DNA of 64,000 bases from T3Sed10-213 sp012519365 (lineage in GTDB: Bacteria; Planctomycetota; Phycisphaerae; Sedimentisphaerales; Anaerohalosphaeraceae), in the NCBI GenBank assembly GCA_033809355.1, contig JAPXLV010000006.1:1-64000 (forward strand), given 5' to 3'. A program made the translations under genes and the position numbers. Positions 8,606 through 16,166 of the stretch are shown one piece after another. Below the pieces are notes generated by a model that ran no database searches, was not told the DNA's origin, and worked only from the letters and a program-made list of their open reading frames with translations. Position 1 is the first letter of the stretch, and each line of letters starts with the position of its first letter.

Positions 8606-9346
8606 TTACAGCGAGTTGCGTTTTCTGCGGCCAAGTGCCAGGCTGCCTGCTCCGACGAAGGCCATGATCATCGATGCCGGCTCTGGTACAGGAACGAACG
8701 TTACCTCCAGAACCGGACGGAACGCTTCATCGGGGTATTCTTTGGAGCCCAGCCAAAACCCCCTCTGATCGGATTGTGTTAAGGCGGCAATAAAAGTCAC
8801 ATAGCCTCCGTTTTCCACTCTTGCCTGAAGGAAGTTGACCAGATCCTCGCCGGTCAGGGTAAACGTTACACCGTTAGCAACATTTTCCGAGACATTGGCC
8901 CCACGATCCGCATCCAGATTGATAACTTTGTCCAGATCGATTGGCATAGCACCACCGCTGCCGCCGACATATTCTTCACCAACATTCATGGCTGTCAGGC
9001 CAAATTCATCCCAGTCCTGAGGGGTATTGCCTTCAAGGTCGTCCAACCCAAAAATGCCGACGCGTGAGGTCACCATCGAATCGCTGCGACCCCAGGGGGC
9101 GGCGACTTTGGACAACGTCAATGTCGCGTCCTGGATAACGGCGCCTGAGCCCAAAGCCGACAGATCAAACCGATAGTACGCGAGCCTTCCGGTACCGCCC
9201 AGCAGATACAGTTCCGGCGAAGCCCCATAGTTGTCACTGCTTCCGTCTCGCAGCCAGGTATCCGCGTCGCTGCCCAGTGTCACCACCGAAGCCTGTGTCG
9301 CTGAGGCCAAAATCCCTAACACCAATACTGCCATTACCTTTTTCAT
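8606..9346 (-). CDS. Secreted DNRLRE-like protein with PEP-CTERM sorting signal
   Basis: 246 residues: signal peptide MKKVMAVLVLGILASATQAS, then a beta-rich DNRLRE-type domain (DTWLRDGSSDNYGASPELYL, YYRFDLSAL) whose end resembles the first domain of the PL11 protein at 16167. The C-terminus is VPEPASMIMAFVGAGSLALG followed by basic residues, a canonical PEP-CTERM signal: the motif, a hydrophobic span and an Arg/Lys cluster. In known systems an exosortase processes such tails for surface or matrix display; no exosortase gene is in the window. GGAGG-like purines precede the ATG. It is the only protein of the locus with this tail instead of a dockerin-like one. No enzymatic motif is seen. Confidence 0.85.
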   Translation of the reverse strand: MKKVMAVLVLGILASATQASVVTLGSDADTWLRDGSSDNYGASPELYLLGGTGRLAYYRFDLSALGSGAVIQDATLTLSKVAAPWGRSDSMVTSRVGIFGLDDLEGNTPQDWDEFGLTAMNVGEEYVGGSGGAMPIDLDKVINLDADRGANVSENVANGVTFTLTGEDLVNFLQARVENGGYVTFIAALTQSDQRGFWLGSKEYPDEAFRPVLEVTFVPVPEPASMIMAFVGAGSLALGRRKRNSL

Positions 9347-9383
9347 CGTTTCCTACCTCCACACAAAGAACAACATATAGACA

Positions 9384-9407
9384 GCGGGCGACAACGGCGT
9401 CGCCCGC
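9384..9407 (-). terminator. Hairpin downstream of the DNRLRE/dockerin-like gene
   Basis: GCGGGCGAC (9384-9392) pairs with GTCGCCCGC (9399-9407) around a 6-base loop. It lies just after the stop of the gene at 9433-10863 and ahead of the PEP-CTERM gene. The T-run on the minus strand is weak. Confidence 0.5.
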
Positions 9408-9432
9408 CGTTTTTGTGATTTTCTCAATACGC

Positions 9433-10863
9433 TTACGGACAATCCAAACTGGTGCATTCCAGCCATTGGTCGGAAAAGACCACAAAATCATTGATGTCCA
9501 CCACACAATCCGCGTTGAAGTCCATTGGATTGGCTCTATAACCGGGCCTTAACTTGGCGGCTTCGCAAGCGTTTGCACCCACAACAATTCGAACTGAGTC
9601 ATAATTGGATGCAATGCCGTCACTGGCCGTCAATCGGAGGATATAGGTGCCCGGTTCTGTGAATACCTGCGTGAGGTCTTTGACGTCATTCGGGTTGATC
9701 GTCAACTCCGGCCCACTGACAAGTTCCCACAGATAGCTCAACGTTCCGAACGGCTGGCCGTCATCGGTAACGGTGGCAGTAATGGTTGCCGTCGCAGTGG
9801 CTGGATCGCCCAGATGACCCAACCAAATGTATTGATCGTCGCTGACTTCCACAGACGGTGGTGTGTTAAATGTATTAAAGGACCACAGCCGCCCTCTGGT
9901 GAACTCAGGATACGAAGTGTCATGCACATCAACCACCCAATAGTACCTGGTCAACGGCTCGGGCGCGATCGGCAAAGCCACACAGGTGTCCGTGGTGCCG
10001 AGAGCCAGTGTGTATTCCAGATCATAATCAAGAGCGCTAAGGTTCGGCTCATTCGTCCCGAAATACACATCAAAGGTAATAATCCCCTCGGGGGCATTCG
10101 GTTCGGGGGCCGTCCAGCACAACTGGGCCAACTCTTCGGAGACAACCTCATTCATTTTAGGATTGGGATTGGTGGCCTGGAAGGGATTCAGATCCACCGG
10201 TAAGACCAACGACGGCGGAAACTGGTTGGGATCCGTTGAACTTGCGGCACCTTCTTTGCTCAGGACATAGTATTGCGCGCCATCGGTGGGGCTATTAGAG
10301 CCTACCAAGATGAAAGTGACCAGATTGTTGGTGTCCTGTTTGATAAAGGAAGCCAAATCCAATGTTTCCGGGTTTGAGGTTTTCACACCTGCTCCGCCGC
10401 TAACAAACATCGTTCCCAGAAACGTGGTCTTTTCCTCATCAATGTTGAAAGTGCCGTTGTTGGGCGTTTCGGTCGGCAGCATACCCGGAATGTTATTATA
10501 GGTTACCGACATCTCATCCCAGGCATCATCCACGGCGTTATCATTCAGGCCGTAGATGTCCCAATCTCTTGAGTTCTGCGATTGGGTCAGGTACAATTTC
10601 AAATAGGCCCCTGTCGGGTCGATACCGCCGATCTCGGTGATGTCAAACCGGATGTATCCGATGTGAGCCCGTACGCCGTCCCACCAGCGGATATCGAGCG
10701 TGTTGCTGCCGCCATAGTTGTTGTTTGGCGACTTGTTGGAATCATTTCCAACAAACGTATCGGCGCCGTTTCCGTCGGCGGTTGTCACAACAATTTCCGC
10801 ATGAGCCGCAAGCCCGCACAAAAAAACCGCCATGGCCATGGTTAATACAGTTTTTTCATTCAT
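9433..10863 (-). CDS. Secreted DNRLRE-domain protein with PKD/Fn3-like region and half-dockerin tail
   Basis: 476 residues with a signal peptide (MNEKTVLTMAMAVFLCGLAAHA). The N-terminal domain contains GADTFVGNDSNK, NNYGGSNTLDIR and AHIGYIRFDIT, typical of the DNRLRE family of Thr/Asp/Asn-rich beta domains. It is almost the same as the N-terminus of the protein at 14072-16093, so the two are tandem paralogs in that part. A middle Fn3-like segment (PNPKMNEVVSEELAQLCW) is followed by a PKD/Ig-like segment (ATATITATVTDDGQPFGTLS). It ends with DFNADCVVDINDFVVFSDQW, a single dockerin-like repeat. No catalytic motif was found; probably a carbohydrate-binding or surface protein acting beside the GH2 and GH31 enzymes. 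Confidence 0.8.
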   Translation of the reverse strand: MNEKTVLTMAMAVFLCGLAAHAEIVVTTADGNGADTFVGNDSNKSPNNNYGGSNTLDIRWWDGVRAHIGYIRFDITEIGGIDPTGAYLKLYLTQSQNSRDWDIYGLNDNAVDDAWDEMSVTYNNIPGMLPTETPNNGTFNIDEEKTTFLGTMFVSGGAGVKTSNPETLDLASFIKQDTNNLVTFILVGSNSPTDGAQYYVLSKEGAASSTDPNQFPPSLVLPVDLNPFQATNPNPKMNEVVSEELAQLCWTAPEPNAPEGIITFDVYFGTNEPNLSALDYDLEYTLALGTTDTCVALPIAPEPLTRYYWVVDVHDTSYPEFTRGRLWSFNTFNTPPSVEVSDDQYIWLGHLGDPATATATITATVTDDGQPFGTLSYLWELVSGPELTINPNDVKDLTQVFTEPGTYILRLTASDGIASNYDSVRIVVGANACEAAKLRPGYRANPMDFNADCVVDINDFVVFSDQWLECTSLDCP

Positions 10864-10941
10864 AACTACCTTCGATTAAAAAAGTTAACATTTTTTTCCA
10901 TCCCCCAAGGATGGCTAAAGGACACACCGTTTTAAGGGGCC

Positions 10942-13902
10942 TTACTGCTCTTGTACCGGCCCATAAATATCCACCTCGATCAGTTCCAGTCGGCTTCGCC
11001 CGCCTTGCTGATCAGATTGGTCCCGCTGACCTGTAATTTCGACGATTTGGCCGAAGGCATCCTCAACGTGTGTGACGCCGGCCAGCATAATCATCACACT
11101 GCGTCCCTGAGTCGGCTCAAAACGAATCGTATCGTAACCCAGCGTGCGGCCGACCGAACCGCTCCATCTCGCACGGCCGTCAACCGCAACACGAATCGGG
11201 TAGCTGGTGGTGCGATGACTGCGAACTTTCAGGCCCACCCGGCAGATCATCTGCGGCTCAGATAAGTCAAAGCGGATCCAGGCATTATCCAGCCGGCCGT
11301 CACTGCTCCAGTACGTTTCTTCATTGTCATCCAGGGCCTCGACACCCTGCTGATGATTGGAGCCGGCCACGACGTTGGCAACCTGAAGGGATCGCCGTAC
11401 GATTTGCAGCGGCGGCTCTTGGGGCACAGGGCCGCGATCCAGCCGCCCAGGCAAATCCTCACCCGGCAAGTACGTGGTCAGGCCGCCTGTCAAAGGAATC
11501 GGATGCGTCTGCAATTCAATCGCAGCCGGCCTCAATCCTGCACTGCGGGCGGTCAGCCGTACAGTGCCCGGCTTGAGGGTCGATCGCAGCAGAACCCGGT
11601 TGATACCCAACTCCACAGGCAGGCTTTTGGAGAGGATGTAATTGTCCGGCCCTTTGGCGATGCCGCCGCGCCATTGGGCGGGGCCCTGCATTTCAAATTG
11701 GACATCATTAAACGCGATGGGATTACGCCGTCCCTGCTGGTCCACCGTCTCGACCTGGACCAGGGCCAAATCATGGCCGTCGGCCTTCCAGCCGGTCGGC
11801 GAGGTCACGGGAGTAAGTTTCAAAGCAACGGGTTTGCCGGCTGTGGTGTGGACAGCCTCGCAGACCGGTTGTCCGGCGGCATTATACCCAACCGCCCGCA
11901 GTGTCCCCGGCTGCCAGGCGATGTCCTTAAACGTAAACAGATAGCGGCAGGATTGAGTGCCTCGACCGACAGAACGGTCGTTAAGAAACAACTCCACTTG
12001 TTCGGCACTGGAAACGACTGTAATGTCCTTGACTGTGCCGGGGGCGTAATTCCAATGTCCCAAAATCGTTGCGTGCGGTTTTTCGCTGCCGACCCAGCCG
12101 TCCCACATCGCCTGATGGGCAAAGTAAGCATCTTTGGGAATCCGCATGGGATCGACTTCGCCGCTTCGCCGATAATTCTCTTCGCCGCGGTAATGGGTAT
12201 TGGTATCGGAAAAAACAATGTTCAACCCGCCGGCATTGACGCGTCTGCCGGTGCCGGGACGCTCGCACCAATAATCATACCACCGAACCACACTTTCTAT
12301 GGCAAACGAATCCTGATTCATATTATAGGCGGCTCCCTGCCCTTCGCCGCTGCCGTCTTTATGGTACGGCGGGGAATACTCATCCCAGTAGCGGCGGAGG
12401 TTTTCGTTGCGATTGTATTCGGTTGCAAACAAGGGTTTGCCGGCGCTTTTGTTGACATAGAGCATATCGCCGCCCCACTGGGCCACTTTGCTGCCGAGCA
12501 TGCCGCGGCAACCCATCGCACGTCCGCCGCAGGGGTCGTAGCAGTCACGCAGAGCGACCATTTCGGCCATATGCTCCTCGCTGATCGAAGCGTTACCCGC
12601 TTCATAAAACAGGATGCTCGGGTTGTTGCGGTTATAAATAATCGCGTCGCGCATCAATTCGACTCGCTGCTCCCACCGCCGACCGTCCACGTCACGCTCG
12701 GCATCGCCGGCCGGCATCAGTTGAATCAACCCGACCCGATCGCACGACTGCACATCCTGCTTTGACGGGGTAATGTGCATCCAGCGGACGGTGTTGCCGT
12801 GGCTTTTAACCATCAGATCATTGCTGTAATCGCTCAGCCAGGCAGGAACGCTGCCGCCAACGGCCGGCCATTCATTGGTCGTTCGCTGAGCGTAGCCTTT
12901 AATCTGCAGGACGCGATCGTTGAGATAGACCATCCCGTTTTCAAAGGCGGTCTTTCGAAAGCCGGTGCGTGTACAAACCTCATCAACAACCCGGCCGTCC
13001 ACTTTCAGTCGGGTGATTACATCATACAGATAGCCATACCCCCAACTCCAAAAATGCAGATCGTTCACGGTGTCGGCGGCTTTGACCGTAATGGTTCCGC
13101 CCGGTGCGATCGCCTGTTGAGGGCCTTCAAAAACCTTCCGTGTTTGTCCTTCTGTGTCCCGTATCTCAACCTCGAACCGGAACGTCTTTGCGGCGATATG
13201 TTCATTGCGCACCTGGGACTCAGCACAGATGCGAGCAGTTCGGGCATCCACATCAATTTGCTCGGCATATACATACACGCCGGTTGTGCCCAGCCAGGAA
13301 TACAGCGGCAGGGTCTGGTACAATTTATCGGTAAGGTGCAATTTGACATTTTTGGTGATTCCGCCGTAATTGGCGTTGAAGTTGCGATCGACCCATTGAA
13401 ATCGCTGGTCGGTGGCCTTCTCGCGATAATTCCAGTCGTTGTCCGTCCTGACGGCCAGGACATTCTCGGCCGGGGCGGGCTTGGCCAGTTGTGTCACATC
13501 AAAGCCAAAGGCCATCACGCCGTTTTCGTGGCGGCCAATAAAATAGCCGTTCAGATACACCTCGGCGGCCTGGCGTACCCCCTCAAATTCAAGAAAAACC
13601 TTTTTATCTTCACTGCCCTGGGGAAGGGTAAACGTTTTGCGATACCATACAATACCGGTCGGCAGCTCACGAATATCCAGCCGAAACGCATCATCTTCAT
13701 TCCATGCGTACGGCAGACTGACGCGTTTCCACTGCGAATCGTCGAAGTCAGGCACATGCGCTTCTTTGACATCGCCGACCAGAACCTGCCAGTCGGGATT
13801 CATACTGTAAATCTGTCTTGTCCGGGCGTGCAGGTGTCCCGGGCACAGCATCGTCAGAACCCATATCCATCCTGTCCATAAAACAGTGTGTCGAAATACC
13901 AT
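10942..13902 (-). CDS. Secreted GH2 family glycosidase (beta-galactosidase-like) with F5/8 type C domain
   Basis: 986 residues with an N-terminal signal peptide (about 1-26). The GH2 sugar-binding domain shows WKRVSLPYAWN, GIVWYRKTFTLP and FEGVRQAAEVYLNG; the Ig-like domain follows. The barrel carries RNNPSILFYEAGN, and the putative nucleophile is Glu495 in FATEYNRNEN. At the position where GH2 enzymes have the acid/base Glu of the GNE motif, this protein has Ala438 (GNA). Residues about 850-980 form an F5/8C (discoidin) module: VVAGSNHQQGVEALDDNEET and NAWIRFDLSEP. There is no dockerin-like tail. Likely substrate is a beta-galactoside side chain of a pectic polymer; that part is inferred from the neighbouring PL11 gene. 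Confidence 0.85.
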   Translation of the reverse strand: MVFRHTVLWTGWIWVLTMLCPGHLHARTRQIYSMNPDWQVLVGDVKEAHVPDFDDSQWKRVSLPYAWNEDDAFRLDIRELPTGIVWYRKTFTLPQGSEDKKVFLEFEGVRQAAEVYLNGYFIGRHENGVMAFGFDVTQLAKPAPAENVLAVRTDNDWNYREKATDQRFQWVDRNFNANYGGITKNVKLHLTDKLYQTLPLYSWLGTTGVYVYAEQIDVDARTARICAESQVRNEHIAAKTFRFEVEIRDTEGQTRKVFEGPQQAIAPGGTITVKAADTVNDLHFWSWGYGYLYDVITRLKVDGRVVDEVCTRTGFRKTAFENGMVYLNDRVLQIKGYAQRTTNEWPAVGGSVPAWLSDYSNDLMVKSHGNTVRWMHITPSKQDVQSCDRVGLIQLMPAGDAERDVDGRRWEQRVELMRDAIIYNRNNPSILFYEAGNASISEEHMAEMVALRDCYDPCGGRAMGCRGMLGSKVAQWGGDMLYVNKSAGKPLFATEYNRNENLRRYWDEYSPPYHKDGSGEGQGAAYNMNQDSFAIESVVRWYDYWCERPGTGRRVNAGGLNIVFSDTNTHYRGEENYRRSGEVDPMRIPKDAYFAHQAMWDGWVGSEKPHATILGHWNYAPGTVKDITVVSSAEQVELFLNDRSVGRGTQSCRYLFTFKDIAWQPGTLRAVGYNAAGQPVCEAVHTTAGKPVALKLTPVTSPTGWKADGHDLALVQVETVDQQGRRNPIAFNDVQFEMQGPAQWRGGIAKGPDNYILSKSLPVELGINRVLLRSTLKPGTVRLTARSAGLRPAAIELQTHPIPLTGGLTTYLPGEDLPGRLDRGPVPQEPPLQIVRRSLQVANVVAGSNHQQGVEALDDNEETYWSSDGRLDNAWIRFDLSEPQMICRVGLKVRSHRTTSYPIRVAVDGRARWSGSVGRTLGYDTIRFEPTQGRSVMIMLAGVTHVEDAFGQIVEITGQRDQSDQQGGRSRLELIEVDIYGPVQEQ

Positions 13903-14015
13903 TTATAAATCCTTTCTTTATTGGATGGACCGCCGCAGAATTACACTGGCGTGTATGTTTCCCAGGTGTACCAGTCGCTGCGTATGAGCGGCATGCTGGA
14001 AAAAAGTAACAGGAT

Positions 14016-14042
14016 GGGCGGCGCCGAGAACCGACGCCGCCC
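14016..14042 (-). terminator. GC-rich hairpin downstream of the DNRLRE-LamG gene
   Basis: GGGCGGCG (14016-14023) pairs with CGCCGCCC (14035-14042). On the minus strand it follows the stop of the gene at 14072 and is trailed by a short T-rich stretch (ACTTTTTTCC) about ten bases later. Confidence 0.55.
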
Positions 14043-14071
14043 TGAGACACTTTTCTGCCAGTCAAACGAAA

Positions 14072-16093
14072 TTACAGGTCGCAATCCGGCCAGAAGCCGC
14101 ATTTGAGCCAGGATTGGGCCAGTATCGCAAAGTCGCCAATATCCACGATGCAGTTGTCGTTCAAGTCCAGTTCGGGTTTGAAGCGGCAATACCTGCCGAC
14201 CACATCCGCATACATCGTCGCCAGGGTGTCGGCATCCAGCGCGTAATTATAAATCTGCAAATCGTCCATCAGGCCGTGATACAGCGCATCGGCTTCCCAG
14301 TTGCTTTGGCCGATGTAATTGAGCGTCCGCGTCACAACCGTCGGGACGCCCAGTGTTCCGGTCTGAATGGGAAAGCCGTTTTTGTAGATCACCACATCGC
14401 CCGCTTCCGTCATCGTAACCGCAAAGAATTGCCACTCATTGAGCGTAAGAGCGTTGTTGGCTGTAACCAGACCGTTATAGGTGTTGAAGGTCAGGTTGGC
14501 GGTCGTTCCGTTGCGGGTCAGGAACACATTATCAACGCCTGCGCCGTTTCCGAAATCAAAGAACCTCGACCAGTTGGAAACCGTGGACGGCTTGGACCAA
14601 ATCGTACAGGTCATCCCCGACCGGAAGTTGGAAAAGCCTTCCGGCAACTGTACATAATCGTCAATTCCGTCAAATTCCATCGCATAATGCACGCCGTCCT
14701 GCACAAAATTCGGCTCACCAAAAAGCGTGCCATTGTAAACGCCTGTTTGGTCATCGGCGTTGTCGTCAAGCGTCCACTGCGCCAGTTTGCGTTTGACAAT
14801 CAAATACGCCACGTCGGTCGGATCGGACTGGCCGCCGTCATTGGAAGCGATACAGTCATAGGCCCCGTCATTGAGTTCAGAGACATTAGAAATCGTCAGC
14901 GTCGTGGAATACTGAAAGTCTCCCAGCTCAGTTACCGTCACATCGACATCGGGATCGCCGACATTGACGGGCTGGCCGTTTTGATGCCAGATCACGCCGC
15001 CCAGGGGCGACAGCGATTCGAACGCAGCGGTAAAGGTCGCCGTTTCGCCGGGAAACCTGTACTGATCGACGGGGCTGCTTTTGGCCAGTGGAATCGCCGA
15101 GGTATAGAATTTCCAGACACCGACGCCCATAAACTCGTTCGGTTCCCCGTAATGATTGGGATCGGACTCCGGATACTTCCACGATTCAACCGCCCAGGTA
15201 AACGTAGCGGGGACATCCAGCGGCAGATAGTCGGCGGGAATCGCCACGCATTCGGTCTCCTGGGGGGCGTTGATGACGGCCAACGGAGTCAGTTGCGACT
15301 GATAATCCAACTCATTGGCATCGGTCTGGCCAAACCAGACGACTGCGACGTCACTGGACACATTCTTCCAGCACAATTGCGACAGGTTCAAATCGGTGAT
15401 GACGCTGCCGTCGGCCGGCTGCGGTTCACCCGCACCGCCAAGAAACGCATTCGGCATAATCAGCGTCGGCGCTATCCAGCCGTTTTCTTCGGTCACGCCC
15501 TCTTTGGCGGCGACATAGAACTGCCGGTCGGGAGGCTGCGGAATCAGCACAAATGTCACCAGGCCGTTGGTGTCGCTTTGCAGAAACGAAGACAGGTCCA
15601 GCGTGGCCGGATCAGAGGTCGTCACCACATTGGTAGCACTCGAGACCGCCAAGGTTCCCAGCAGAGTCAATTTGGTTTCATCAATCGTAAAACTACCGGC
15701 TGTTGCGGGCAACATCCCCGGGGCATTGTTGTACGTGATGGTCATCTCCCCCCAGGCGTCATCCACATCATTGTCAATCAGCCCGTAGATGTCCCAGGTC
15801 CGGGCCGCCCCGCCGGAAGTGATGTATATCTGGAGCTGCGCATCCGCCATGCTACCGAAGACACCGCTGATGTCAAACTTGACATAGCCGATGTGAGCGC
15901 GAACTCCCGGATAATTTCTTATATCCATCGTGCTTCCGCCGCCGTAATTGTTATCCGGGCCTTTGTTGGAATCATTGCCCACAAATGTATCGGCGCCCAG
16001 GCCGAAGCTTGTCTCGCGGATGACCTCTGCCCCAGCCAAGGTCGTCAGCGATAGGGTAATACACGTTACCCATAACCAACATTGCTTTTTCAT
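14072..16093 (-). CDS. Secreted DNRLRE-Ig-LamG protein with half-dockerin tail
   Basis: 673 residues from the ATG at 16093, chosen because GGAGG lies about eight bases upstream and the next residues form a signal peptide (MKKQCWLWVTCITLSLTTLA). The N-terminal DNRLRE domain (GADTFVGNDSNK, AHIGYVKFDIS) matches the gene at 9433-10863. Then come an Fn3-like segment, an Ig-like domain (GETATFTAAFESLSPLGGVI, DGAYDCIASNDGGQS), a LamG domain (LAQWTLDDNADDQTGVYNGT, MDDLQIYNYALD) and the tail LDLNDNCIVDIGDFAILAQS. The Ig-LamG-tail order is the same as in the protein at 2818-4953, so it looks like a recombination of modules within the locus. No catalytic site is visible; probably a binding or surface protein. 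Confidence 0.8.
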   Translation of the reverse strand: MKKQCWLWVTCITLSLTTLAGAEVIRETSFGLGADTFVGNDSNKGPDNNYGGGSTMDIRNYPGVRAHIGYVKFDISGVFGSMADAQLQIYITSGGAARTWDIYGLIDNDVDDAWGEMTITYNNAPGMLPATAGSFTIDETKLTLLGTLAVSSATNVVTTSDPATLDLSSFLQSDTNGLVTFVLIPQPPDRQFYVAAKEGVTEENGWIAPTLIMPNAFLGGAGEPQPADGSVITDLNLSQLCWKNVSSDVAVVWFGQTDANELDYQSQLTPLAVINAPQETECVAIPADYLPLDVPATFTWAVESWKYPESDPNHYGEPNEFMGVGVWKFYTSAIPLAKSSPVDQYRFPGETATFTAAFESLSPLGGVIWHQNGQPVNVGDPDVDVTVTELGDFQYSTTLTISNVSELNDGAYDCIASNDGGQSDPTDVAYLIVKRKLAQWTLDDNADDQTGVYNGTLFGEPNFVQDGVHYAMEFDGIDDYVQLPEGFSNFRSGMTCTIWSKPSTVSNWSRFFDFGNGAGVDNVFLTRNGTTANLTFNTYNGLVTANNALTLNEWQFFAVTMTEAGDVVIYKNGFPIQTGTLGVPTVVTRTLNYIGQSNWEADALYHGLMDDLQIYNYALDADTLATMYADVVGRYCRFKPELDLNDNCIVDIGDFAILAQSWLKCGFWPDCDL

Positions 16094-16132
16094 AAAAAAT
16101 CCTCCGAAAAAAATCAGCACTTTATTATCCTG

Positions 16133-16151
16133 CCATTACACGCTGTAATGG
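16133..16151. repeat. Short perfect inverted repeat between two minus-strand genes
   Basis: CCATTACA, a 3-base loop CGC, then TGTAATGG. It sits between the end of the PL11 gene and the start of the DNRLRE-LamG gene. It lacks a T-run, so it may be an mRNA-processing or protecting hairpin, or an operator. Confidence 0.4.
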
Positions 16152-16166
16152 TCATACATCGTTATG

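Noticed and set aside
11353..13881. Two long + strand frames (470 and 368 residues) opposite the GH2 gene
   Set aside because: They mirror the reading frame of the real GH2 gene; the amino-acid make-up is arbitrary and no motif is present.
14114..16054. A 646-residue open frame on the + strand, opposite the DNRLRE-Ig-LamG gene
   Set aside because: It has no signal peptide, domain or ribosome site and is a codon-bias shadow of the minus-strand gene, which has a clear signal peptide and domain order.
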